Position numbers and translations under genes: made by a program. DNA of 9,105 nt, taken from positions 1-9,105 of the forward strand of contig DTSC01000292.1 in the NCBI GenBank assembly GCA_012965625.1, read 5' to 3'. Origin of the DNA: Flavobacteriales bacterium (GTDB taxonomy: Bacteria; Bacteroidota; Bacteroidia; NORP154). Numbering within the stretch: position 1 is the first letter of the stretch; the number at the start of each line of letters is the position of its first letter. This document shows, one piece after another, positions 1 to 6,155 of the stretch. A model generated the notes under the pieces. The model worked only from the letters and a program-made list of their open reading frames with translations, ran no database searches and was not told the origin of the DNA.

Positions 1-1
1 G

Positions 2-46
2 GCCAGGAGTTTGCTTATCACAAAATTCAAATACAAACCAGAATGA
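2..46 (+). CDS. Possible 3' end of an upstream gene (partial)
   Basis: Reading from base 2, an open frame of 14 codons ends ARSLLITKFKYKPE at a TGA at 44-46. That stop overlaps the ATG of the ketoacyl synthase in an ATGA arrangement, which is common for translationally coupled genes in one operon. The piece is too short to show any family. The other possibility is that it is chance, since the synthase frame itself is also open to the left edge. Only the overlap geometry supports this call. Confidence 0.3.
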   Translation, partial: ARSLLITKFKYKPE

Positions 47-1320
47 GTGCCAGAGTTGTCGTTACGGGATTAGGAGTCGTTTCTCCCAATGGAGTTGGTA
101 TAAAATCTTTTTTAAATGCACTTATTAATGGGAAATCTGGGGTTCGTTTTATCAAAGAGTTGAAAGAATTGAATTTTGCTTGTCAAATTGGAGGAATTCC
201 AGATACCACAAAATCAGCTTACAATAAATTGATTAATTACTATGGCATTAATACTGAGAGTGAATGTATACGATTCGCTTGTCTTGCTGGCCTCGAAGCC
301 TGGGAAAATGCCGGCCTAAATATCCCTGAATATGATTCAACAAAAGTGGATTTTAACTCAGGGGTAGTTTTTGGAACAGGAATAGGCAGTATTGATATTG
401 CTGGTAATAAACTAATCCCTAATGTTAATCAAGGGGCCATAAGGAAATTAAGGAGTAATATTGTTGAACAAATGATGATTAGCGGTTCAAGTTCTCGGCT
501 TGGAGGCCTTCTAGCATTAGGAAATTACAATTTTGCAAATTCAAACGCGTGCAGCACTGGCACAGATGCTATTATACATGGCTACGAACGTATTAAGTTG
601 AGAAAAGCAAAAAGAATGCTTGTGGGAGGAACAGATGGATATTCACCATATTATTGGAGCTTTTTTGACAATATGAGAATTACTGCTCCCAACTTTAATG
701 AATATCCAAAAGCTGCTAGTCGGCCAATGGACACTAAAGCCTCCGGATTTGTGCCAGCAGCTGGAGCAGGTGCTTTGCTTTTAGAAGAACTTGAAAGCGC
801 AAAAAGAAGAAAAGCAATAATTTATGCCGAAATAATTGGAGGACACCAAAACAGTGGAGGACAACGAAATGGAGGCTCCATGACCGCCCCTAATTCAACC
901 GGAGTAAAAAATTGCATAAAGGGCGCCCTGGATGATGCAAGAATTAGTGGAGATAATATAGACTGTATATCTGGTCATTTAACATCTACAAAAGCTGATC
1001 AAATGGAAATTAAAAACTGGACAAAGGCATTAAACCGATTGGGTAATGAGTTTCCATATATCAATTCAATAAAATCAATGATTGGACACTGTCTTGGTGC
1101 TTCAGGAGCGATTGAGACCATTGCTGCTGTTTTGGAAATCTACCATGGATTTATTCATCCAAACATAAATTGTGATGAAATTCAACCACAAATTAATTCC
1201 CTTATCAATAAAGATCGGATCCCTACAACAGTTATTAAAAATTGCCAAGTTAATTATATAGCAAAGGCAAGCTTTGGGTTTGGTGATGTGAATTCGTGTT
1301 TGATTTTAAAAAAATATTAA
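43..1320 (+). CDS. Beta-ketoacyl-ACP synthase, FabF-like (KAS II type)
   Basis: This 425-residue condensing enzyme has the length and layout of FabF-type thiolase-fold synthases, which join an acyl thioester to malonyl-ACP in the cytoplasm with loss of CO2. The N-terminus reads MSARVVVTGLGVVSPNG, the usual start of the family, so ATG 43 is preferred although the frame stays open to the left edge. The catalytic Cys is C170 in NACSTGTDA, followed by H312 in GHLTST, K344 and H349 in KSMIGH. The 142, 32 and 5 residue spacings are close to those of E. coli FabF. The C-terminal gating loop reads GFGDVNSC instead of the usual GFGGTN, and the first His motif has S-G-H-L for the usual N-A-H-G. All catalytic residues are present, so it is not a chain-length-factor subunit. 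With the adjacent carrier protein and phosphopantetheinyl transferase it probably serves a dedicated pathway, not housekeeping fatty acid synthesis. Its substrate is unknown. Confidence 0.93.
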   Translation: MSARVVVTGLGVVSPNGVGIKSFLNALINGKSGVRFIKELKELNFACQIGGIPDTTKSAYNKLINYYGINTESECIRFACLAGLEAWENAGLNIPEYDSTKVDFNSGVVFGTGIGSIDIAGNKLIPNVNQGAIRKLRSNIVEQMMISGSSSRLGGLLALGNYNFANSNACSTGTDAIIHGYERIKLRKAKRMLVGGTDGYSPYYWSFFDNMRITAPNFNEYPKAASRPMDTKASGFVPAAGAGALLLEELESAKRRKAIIYAEIIGGHQNSGGQRNGGSMTAPNSTGVKNCIKGALDDARISGDNIDCISGHLTSTKADQMEIKNWTKALNRLGNEFPYINSIKSMIGHCLGASGAIETIAAVLEIYHGFIHPNINCDEIQPQINSLINKDRIPTTVIKNCQVNYIAKASFGFGDVNSCLILKKY

Positions 1321-1366
1321 GCCCAAATTATGATTTCAAAAACAAATTTGATTAAAAAAATATTAA
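1299..1366 (+). repeat. Short direct repeat spanning the synthase stop and the ACP start
   Basis: TTTGATT-TT-A7-TATTAA at 1299-1320 is repeated without the central TT at 1347-1366. The first copy encodes the last residues and stop of the ketoacyl synthase (LILKKY), the second encodes Lys-rich residues in helix I of the carrier protein (LIKKILKK). Start-to-start distance is 48 nt. It may be a local duplication or simply convergence of AT-rich codons for Leu, Ile and Lys. Confidence 0.4.
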
Positions 1367-1578
1367 AAAAATACGCGTTCAAAAAATCTCTAATTGATCG
1401 TGCAACCGTCAATTCCAATATGGTAAAAGATCTCAATATAAATTCAGCAAGAATCGTAGATATCATATTGGATGTTGAAGATGAGTTTGAAATAGAAATT
1501 AACAGCAAGGACTTGGAAAAAATTAAAACCATCAAAGACTTAGAGGATATAATCAAGGATCTAATTTCATTGAAATGA
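1330..1578 (+). CDS. Acyl carrier protein with N-S-A in place of D-S-L
   Basis: This 82-residue stand-alone carrier protein shows the four-helix pattern of the family. A loop leads to DLNINSARIVDIIL, then VEDEFEIEIN, then a last helix after KIKTIKDLEDII. Ser39 aligns with the serine that takes the 4'-phosphopantetheine arm, but the usual Asp before it is Asn38 and the Leu after it is Ala40. The first 24 residues carry eight Lys/Arg and one acidic residue, while residues 44-56 on helix II keep seven acidic residues, so the protein is close to neutral overall instead of strongly acidic. It starts 9 nt after the ketoacyl synthase stop and ends 7 nt before the phosphopantetheinyl transferase, which points to one transcript and a matched enzyme set. 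It probably holds acyl intermediates for the neighbouring synthase. A housekeeping AcpP role is unlikely given the changed motif. Confidence 0.9.
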   Translation: MISKTNLIKKILKKYAFKKSLIDRATVNSNMVKDLNINSARIVDIILDVEDEFEIEINSKDLEKIKTIKDLEDIIKDLISLK

Positions 1579-1585
1579 AAAGATA

Positions 1586-2206
1586 ATGATAGGAAATGAT
1601 ATCATATCAACAAATGATATAGATAACTTGAAAAGTTTTTCAAATCAACGCTTTCTAAATAAATCTTTTACGGAAAAGGAGCTGTTTTACATCAAAAAAA
1701 GTAATTGTATTAATATTGCCCTGCTTTTTTGGACAATCAAGGAAAGCGCTTATAAAACCATGGTCAAATTGGGTTGTAAAAAACTTTTTTGTCCAATTAA
1801 AATCGAAATTGAATTAAAGAACTTTCAATTAAACCAACAAATCTTTTTCAATCTTACATACAAAGACAATTTAATTGCTGTAAAGACATTACAGACGCCC
1901 AACTATATTCATTCAATCTCCACTGTTGATGTTCATGAATTAAACAGAACAAAATTTAGAGTGCTCAAGATTAACTCTAAAAACACAGAAGTCCAAAGCA
2001 GACAGATTCGAGAGTCATTTATATACAACTATGCTAAAAGTCTGGCATTATCCATCGATGATATTACAATACACTCAGATTTCTATACTGGCATCCCTTC
2101 TGTGTCCTGCCAGGGGCAAGATTGCCCTATTGACCTCTCTTTTTCACATGACGGTTTTCACATTGCATATGCTTATTCAGATTCTTCTTTTTCTGTGCTA
2201 AAATAA
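1586..2206 (+). CDS. 4'-phosphopantetheinyl transferase (AcpS/Sfp superfamily)
   Basis: This 206-residue protein should move the phosphopantetheine arm from coenzyme A onto the carrier protein serine. The family signatures appear in order. MIGNDI at the N-terminus supplies Asp5, a metal ligand. RFLNKSFTEKEL follows at residues 22-33. W49-T-I-K52-E53-S-A-Y-K57 supplies the second acidic ligand and the lysine. An F-C-P-I-K stretch comes after it. The C-terminal part has a G-I-P motif and LSFSHDG, matching the usual G-x-P and S-x-S-H elements. It is longer than AcpS (about 125 residues) and close to Sfp-like single-chain enzymes of about 200-230. The start is fixed by the GND motif lying at the very N-terminus. 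It begins 7 nt after the carrier protein gene, so it is probably its dedicated activating enzyme. It may also act on other carrier proteins in the cell. Confidence 0.88.
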   Translation: MIGNDIISTNDIDNLKSFSNQRFLNKSFTEKELFYIKKSNCINIALLFWTIKESAYKTMVKLGCKKLFCPIKIEIELKNFQLNQQIFFNLTYKDNLIAVKTLQTPNYIHSISTVDVHELNRTKFRVLKINSKNTEVQSRQIRESFIYNYAKSLALSIDDITIHSDFYTGIPSVSCQGQDCPIDLSFSHDGFHIAYAYSDSSFSVLK

Positions 2207-2245
2207 ATATCTCTGAGTCACTGAAAAACAGAAGTCATTTATACG

Positions 2246-2253
2246 TAAATTTG
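2246..2253 (+). promoter_or_regulatory. Candidate Bacteroidota -7 promoter box (TAAATTTG)
   Basis: TAAATTTG is a perfect match to the TAnnTTTG -7 consensus of the main Bacteroidota sigma factor. It sits in the 89-nt gap after the phosphopantetheinyl transferase, the first real gap in the gene string, and would place a transcript start near 2258-2262, just before the dioxygenase. No TTG that would serve as a -33 element was found 17-23 nt upstream, so only half of the promoter is visible. Such boxes also arise by chance in AT-rich DNA. Confidence 0.3.
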
Positions 2254-2295
2254 TTTCTACCATCATTCATTAAATGAACCAAGAAAACCGCTCCC

Positions 2296-3171
2296 TTGAC
2301 GCATAATATTGCATCCTATCAAAAGGAAGGTTTTGTTTTATACAAAACCCTGGTCCCTTCAGATTTTTGTGATTCAATTATTGAGTCTTTTGAAAATGAG
2401 GTCCTCCCATTCAAAGGAAAAATTCTACGTTCTACATCGGCAAAAATGGAGAAACATCGTCTGTCCAAATCCGGAATGATGACAAATCCCATCTTGCAAA
2501 TCCAAGACTTGGAAGGCACACAATTCTCTCAATTTCAGCATAGAGCCTTAAACGCTTTGGGCTCTGTAATAATTCAAAAAACTATTAGAACACTTTTGGG
2601 TGTTGAACCTGTTCTAATTCAAAGTGTGTTTTATCACAGCAGTATGGGGACTTCTACTCATGAAGACAGTCATTATTTTGATTCAATTGATGGCAGGATG
2701 CTGGGTTGTTGGATTGCATTAGAAGATATCGATGAAAAAGCAGGTAGATTATGTGTCTATCCAAGAACACACAATCTTTGTAATATGGATGATACTTCAA
2801 ATGAAACTTATGAACTTTTCAGAAATTATCAAAAACAATCACTTGAAGTGATTCGGTCTTATAAAAACTTGGATGAGGGTCCTTCTCTGGTCGACTTTGT
2901 GGATAGAATAAAAACCATAAGGAAAATAATTCGACAATTAAAAATTAAGCCCTATTCCCCAGCATTAAAAAAGGGGGATGCAATTATTTTCTCATCAAGA
3001 TTATTCCATAGCAGCCTGGACCCTGATCAAAATAGTGAACAGTCAAGAGCCTCTTTAATAGGTCATTTTGTTCCTAACGGAATCCCAATTATAAGATACC
3101 AAGAGGATATTGAAGCATTGAACACCTATAAAAGAAACGGTCTATTTATACAACAATCCCAATCTTATTAG
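2296..3171 (+). CDS. Phytanoyl-CoA dioxygenase (PhyH) family Fe(II)/2-oxoglutarate oxygenase
   Basis: This 291-residue protein fits PhyH-type oxygenases, which use iron, 2-oxoglutarate and O2 to hydroxylate or otherwise oxidise a substrate in the cytoplasm. The N-terminus YQKEGFVLYKTLVPSDFCDS is the usual family opening. The iron ligands H122 and D124 are in THEDSHYF, the core strand follows as GCWIALEDIDEKAGRLCVYPRTH, the distal iron ligand is H238 in SRLFHSS, and R251 in SRASL would hold 2-oxoglutarate. The facial triad is therefore complete. The only start in this frame before the conserved region is TTG 2296, because a TGA lies in frame at 2275-2277. An ATG at 2274 in another frame gives MNQENRSLDA and then stops; loss of one C from the CCC at 2293-2295 would join it to this frame. 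The glycosyltransferase starts 1 nt after the stop. The substrate is unknown; a tailoring hydroxylation is inferred from context. Confidence 0.85.
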   Translation: MTHNIASYQKEGFVLYKTLVPSDFCDSIIESFENEVLPFKGKILRSTSAKMEKHRLSKSGMMTNPILQIQDLEGTQFSQFQHRALNALGSVIIQKTIRTLLGVEPVLIQSVFYHSSMGTSTHEDSHYFDSIDGRMLGCWIALEDIDEKAGRLCVYPRTHNLCNMDDTSNETYELFRNYQKQSLEVIRSYKNLDEGPSLVDFVDRIKTIRKIIRQLKIKPYSPALKKGDAIIFSSRLFHSSLDPDQNSEQSRASLIGHFVPNGIPIIRYQEDIEALNTYKRNGLFIQQSQSY

Positions 3172-3172
3172 T

Positions 3173-4096
3173 ATGCTTGGCAATAAATATATGGTTAGTG
3201 TTGTAATTATCTCCTATAATCAGAAAAATTTTATTGCTAAAACAATCGAAAGTGTCTTGTCCCAAAAGACAAATTTCGAATATGAAATTATAATGACAGA
3301 TGACCATTCTTCTGATGGAACCATTGAAATAATCAAGATATTTCAGGCAAAATCAAAGCATAATATCTCTTTAATTGAATCAAAAACAAATGTTGGTCCA
3401 TATAGAAATGGTCTCCAAGGCTATAAATGTGCAAAAGGCAAATATGTTATCTGGATTGATGGAGATGATTACTGGGATTTTGAAACCAAATTACAAATAC
3501 AAACAGATTTTCTGGAAGCTCACAATGACTACGTAGGCTGCTTTCACGACGCAAGAATTATTCATAAAGTGGACACATCTGGAAGGTCTTCCAACCAATC
3601 CCAGGGAGAATTCAAACTATACTCTCAGTTTAATGAATACAGATCAGAATTTTCACCGTGGCACTTACTTAAAAGAAATTTGATCCCTACAGCATCTCTC
3701 TTGTTTCGTAATGGAATAAATCTTGAAAATATTTTTGCATCTAAAAACGATGAGTTGTCATTGAATTGGGCATTACAACTGAGCATAATTAAAAACAACA
3801 AATTCAAATATTTTAATGAGCCGTGGTCAGTATACAATGACCACCCAAACGGAATTAGCAAAACAAGGTCTTTGCTTGACTTCAAAAAAGCCAACATCAA
3901 TATTTTACAAAATCTTTTGCTAGATGTTTTTTACAAAGGATTGGCTAGAGACATTTACGAATGCATGGCGAATGAGTATTTGCAGATTTTATTGGCACCT
4001 GAAATAAAAAACTGCAATAGCATTTTTATCAAAGACACAAAAACAAATTACCTTCAAGCTTGTAGAAACACAGTAAATCTTATTAATTCCACTTAA
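3173..4096 (+). CDS. Family 2 glycosyltransferase (GT-A fold)
   Basis: This 307-residue protein has the GT2 layout. It begins with VSVVIISYNQKNFIAKTIESV, continues with D43-D44 in the nucleotide-binding strand (TDDHSSDGT), then NVGPYRNG, and has the metal-binding D96-G-D98-D99 in WIDGDDYW. It should move a sugar from a nucleotide donor to an acceptor on the cytoplasmic side; no membrane segments are evident. The first ATG lies 1 nt after the dioxygenase stop. A second ATG at 3191 (Met7) stands directly before the conserved VSVVIISYN and is an equally good start. The C-terminal part after about residue 150 (FSPWHLLKRNLIPTAS onward) resembles the acceptor half of bacterial cell-surface glycan transferases. 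Donor and acceptor cannot be read from the sequence. It suggests that the pathway product carries sugar. Confidence 0.9.
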   Translation: MLGNKYMVSVVIISYNQKNFIAKTIESVLSQKTNFEYEIIMTDDHSSDGTIEIIKIFQAKSKHNISLIESKTNVGPYRNGLQGYKCAKGKYVIWIDGDDYWDFETKLQIQTDFLEAHNDYVGCFHDARIIHKVDTSGRSSNQSQGEFKLYSQFNEYRSEFSPWHLLKRNLIPTASLLFRNGINLENIFASKNDELSLNWALQLSIIKNNKFKYFNEPWSVYNDHPNGISKTRSLLDFKKANINILQNLLLDVFYKGLARDIYECMANEYLQILLAPEIKNCNSIFIKDTKTNYLQACRNTVNLINST

Positions 4097-4105
4097 ATTT
4101 AATAT

Positions 4106-4231
4106 ATGAAGTCGCTTCCCACCAATATATGGCTTCTTTTAATAGCCATTCAATATTCTTTTTTTTCTTGGCCATTCAATCTTTCCAATCTATTTTCTCA
4201 ATTTTCACTGACAAATCACTCATCTTTGTAA
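4106..4231 (+). CDS. Possible small hydrophobic protein, 41 residues
   Basis: An ATG at 4106 opens a 41-codon frame ending at TAA 4229-4231. It fits almost exactly between the glycosyltransferase stop (9 nt away) and the asparagine synthase start (18 nt away). The product begins MKSLPTNIWLLLIAIQYSFF, with one basic residue followed by a hydrophobic segment at about residues 9-21, like a single membrane anchor or uncleaved signal. The rest is rich in Ser, Phe, Leu and Asn, and the peptide has no acidic residue. I recognise no family. It could be a real small membrane protein, the remnant of a larger membrane protein, or chance in a 153-nt leader. The neat fit is the main support. Confidence 0.35.
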   Translation: MKSLPTNIWLLLIAIQYSFFSWPFNLSNLFSQFSLTNHSSL

Positions 4232-4249
4232 GGGATATTTATAATTACT

Positions 4250-6022
4250 ATGTGTGGAATTGTAGGCCAGATTAATAAAAATGCTCCGATAAATCCTGGC
4301 ATACTAGAGAAAATGAGAGACACTCTGTATCATCGAGGTCCTGATGATTCAGGGCTTTATATTTCCCATGACAAATTAACAGGCCTAGGCCATAGGCGCC
4401 TGTCTTTGCTTGATCTAAGCCCACTGGGAAAACAGCCTCTGGCAAATGAAGATGGTTCTGTACAAGTTGTAGTAAATGGAGAGATATACAATTATCTTGA
4501 GCTTAAAAAAGATCTTGAATCCAAAGGTCATAAGTTTTCTTCCAATTCAGATTCTGAAGTAATCGTACATGGTTATGAAGAATGGGGACAAGAAGTTCTG
4601 CTAAAACTGAAAGGCATGTTTGCTTTTGGAATATGGGACGAAGCCAAGAAACAGTTAATTCTTGCCCGTGATAGATTTGGAATCAAACCGCTATATTATA
4701 TCAAAGAAAAAGACAAGTTCATTTTTGCATCAGAAATAAAGGCCATAATTGCCAATAAAGAGATTGAAAAAAAGATCGATTATTCATCTGTTTGTGATTT
4801 TATGGTTTATCGATATGTGCCAAGTCCAAAATCTATCTGGGCGAATATAAAAAAACTACCTCCTGCTAATATGCTCATTCTTAAAAAAGATTCTCAGCCG
4901 GAGATTAAAAGGTACTGGAAACCCCATATAGCAAATCATAAAATTCCCGAAAAAGAAGCAGTTGATCAGGTCAATGAATTGTTAACCAGATCAATTAAAA
5001 CACACACAATGGGAGACATTCCTATAGGCTCTTTTCTTAGCGGTGGTTATGACTCTTCGGCACTTATTTATTATATGAACAAAGCCAAATACCCAACAAG
5101 CACCTTTTCAATTGGTTTTGAGAATTGGAATGAAAGTGAACATCAATATGCAGAACTGGTAGCAAAAAAATTTGGCACTCATCATCACTCAAAAATTATT
5201 GGACCTTCAGATCTTAGTTTGGTAGAAACTCTTGCTTATTTCTATGATGAACCTATAGCAGATATCTCGATAATACCCACCTTTGAGGTAAGTAAAATGG
5301 CATCGGAAAATGTCAAGGCAGTACTTTCCGGCGAAGGAGCTGATGAAATATTTGGAGGTTATTCATGGCATAAATCCTATTATGCCTTGCATCAAAAAAC
5401 TTCAATTTGGCAAAACCTCACAAGTTGGGGATTGGCCAAAAACCCCGTCATACATTATGCAGAAGCTATGGCAATGGGGAAATTTGATAGTGTATTATTG
5501 AAAGAATTGCTACACAATGACCTTCATTCCTACATCCCCGAAAACCCAAATTGGTTTTATCAAAAAAAGGTGTCAAAATGCACTCCCATTAAAACCTTCC
5601 AATTACTGGATATTTCTACCTTTATGGGAGAACTGGTTTTGACAAAGATAGACCGTGCAAGTATGGCAAATTCCCTGGAAGTTAGAGTGCCATTTTTGGA
5701 TCACGAGTTGGTAGAATATCTTTTGGGGCTTCATGAACAGGTTTATTATAAAAAAGGCATAACCAAGTACTTATTAAGAGAAAATATTAAAGGCAATATG
5801 CCACGAAAAATAATGAACCGAACCAAACAAGGGTTTGTTGGCCCGGATGAATACTATCAAAATTATAATTGGTATAAAGAAGTGCTTTTGGATGGGCTTC
5901 TTGTTTCACAGCAAATTGTAAAAAGAGAATTTATCAATCAACTGCTTAAAAAATGTGATCATTGGAGACTATGGAAAATATTGATTCTCGAAAAATGGGC
6001 GCAAACTTGGTTTTTGTATTGA
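4250..6022 (+). CDS. asnB: Asparagine synthase homologue, glutamine-hydrolysing (AsnB type)
   Basis: This 590-residue protein has both halves of the family. The N-terminal class II glutaminase domain has the nucleophile Cys2 exposed as MCGIVGQ, plus HRGPDDSG at 28-35, R49 in GHRRLSLLD and N76-G-E-I-Y-N. The C-terminal ATP-pyrophosphatase domain has the PP-loop S264-G-G-Y-D-S-S and SGEGADEIFGGY starting at 360. The late core elements TKIDRASMANSLEVRVPFLD and TKQGF follow. Length is normal and no key residue is missing; the PP-loop has Tyr where Leu is more common. In housekeeping use it makes asparagine from aspartate, glutamine and ATP. In surface polysaccharide and natural-product clusters, homologues amidate other carboxylates, and the position between a glycosyltransferase and a sulfotransferase favours such a role here. 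The start is fixed because the catalytic Cys must be residue 2. Confidence 0.93.
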   Translation: MCGIVGQINKNAPINPGILEKMRDTLYHRGPDDSGLYISHDKLTGLGHRRLSLLDLSPLGKQPLANEDGSVQVVVNGEIYNYLELKKDLESKGHKFSSNSDSEVIVHGYEEWGQEVLLKLKGMFAFGIWDEAKKQLILARDRFGIKPLYYIKEKDKFIFASEIKAIIANKEIEKKIDYSSVCDFMVYRYVPSPKSIWANIKKLPPANMLILKKDSQPEIKRYWKPHIANHKIPEKEAVDQVNELLTRSIKTHTMGDIPIGSFLSGGYDSSALIYYMNKAKYPTSTFSIGFENWNESEHQYAELVAKKFGTHHHSKIIGPSDLSLVETLAYFYDEPIADISIIPTFEVSKMASENVKAVLSGEGADEIFGGYSWHKSYYALHQKTSIWQNLTSWGLAKNPVIHYAEAMAMGKFDSVLLKELLHNDLHSYIPENPNWFYQKKVSKCTPIKTFQLLDISTFMGELVLTKIDRASMANSLEVRVPFLDHELVEYLLGLHEQVYYKKGITKYLLRENIKGNMPRKIMNRTKQGFVGPDEYYQNYNWYKEVLLDGLLVSQQIVKREFINQLLKKCDHWRLWKILILEKWAQTWFLY

Positions 6023-6048
6023 ACTGTAGAACAGAAATAATAATTGGT

Positions 6049-6056
6049 TAATTTTG
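6049..6056 (+). promoter_or_regulatory. Weak candidate -7 promoter box (TAATTTTG)
   Basis: TAATTTTG matches TAnnTTTG in the 133-nt AT-rich gap between asnB and the sulfotransferase gene. It also lies inside a small inverted repeat (TTAATT, loop TTG, AATTAA; 6048-6062). The best upstream triplet at a suitable distance is only CTG at 6024-6026. The rest of the gap holds a 20-nt-spaced direct repeat and a short palindrome but no G+C-rich terminator stem. The match could easily be chance. Confidence 0.18.
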
Positions 6057-6089
6057 AATTAATCACAAGCTATTACTTTAATAGATTCT

Positions 6090-6129
6090 TTTAAATATAA
6101 ATGACTCAATTTAAATATCCAATTAATTG
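6090..6129. repeat. 20-nt-spaced direct repeat and adjoining palindrome before the sulfotransferase gene
   Basis: TTTAAATAT occurs at 6090-6098 and again at 6110-6118, exactly 20 nt apart (about two helical turns), and is followed by the perfect palindrome CAATTAATTG at 6120-6129. This lies 27-66 nt before the sulfotransferase ATG. It could be a regulator-binding site, but in DNA this rich in A and T such words also occur by chance. Confidence 0.2.
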
Positions 6130-6155
6130 CAGAATCTTTTGTTTTATCAAGAACC

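Noticed and set aside
43..1320. The ketoacyl synthase as a type II PKS chain-length factor.
   Set aside because: The active-site Cys170 and both histidines are present; chain-length factors lack the Cys.
1317..1556. Minus-strand frame opposite the carrier protein gene (and similar minus-strand frames at 2319-2519, 3625-3900, 6437-6838 and 7554-7763).
   Set aside because: Each lies wholly or almost wholly opposite a well-supported gene, shows no recognisable domain and has the composition expected of a shadow frame.
5310..5501. 63-codon plus-strand frame inside asnB.
   Set aside because: It is out of frame within a conserved part of asnB and shows no family features.
6048..6062. Hairpin TTAATT/AATTAA as a transcription terminator after asnB.
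   Set aside because: The stem is all A-T with a 3-nt loop and no following T-run, so it is too weak for an intrinsic terminator.
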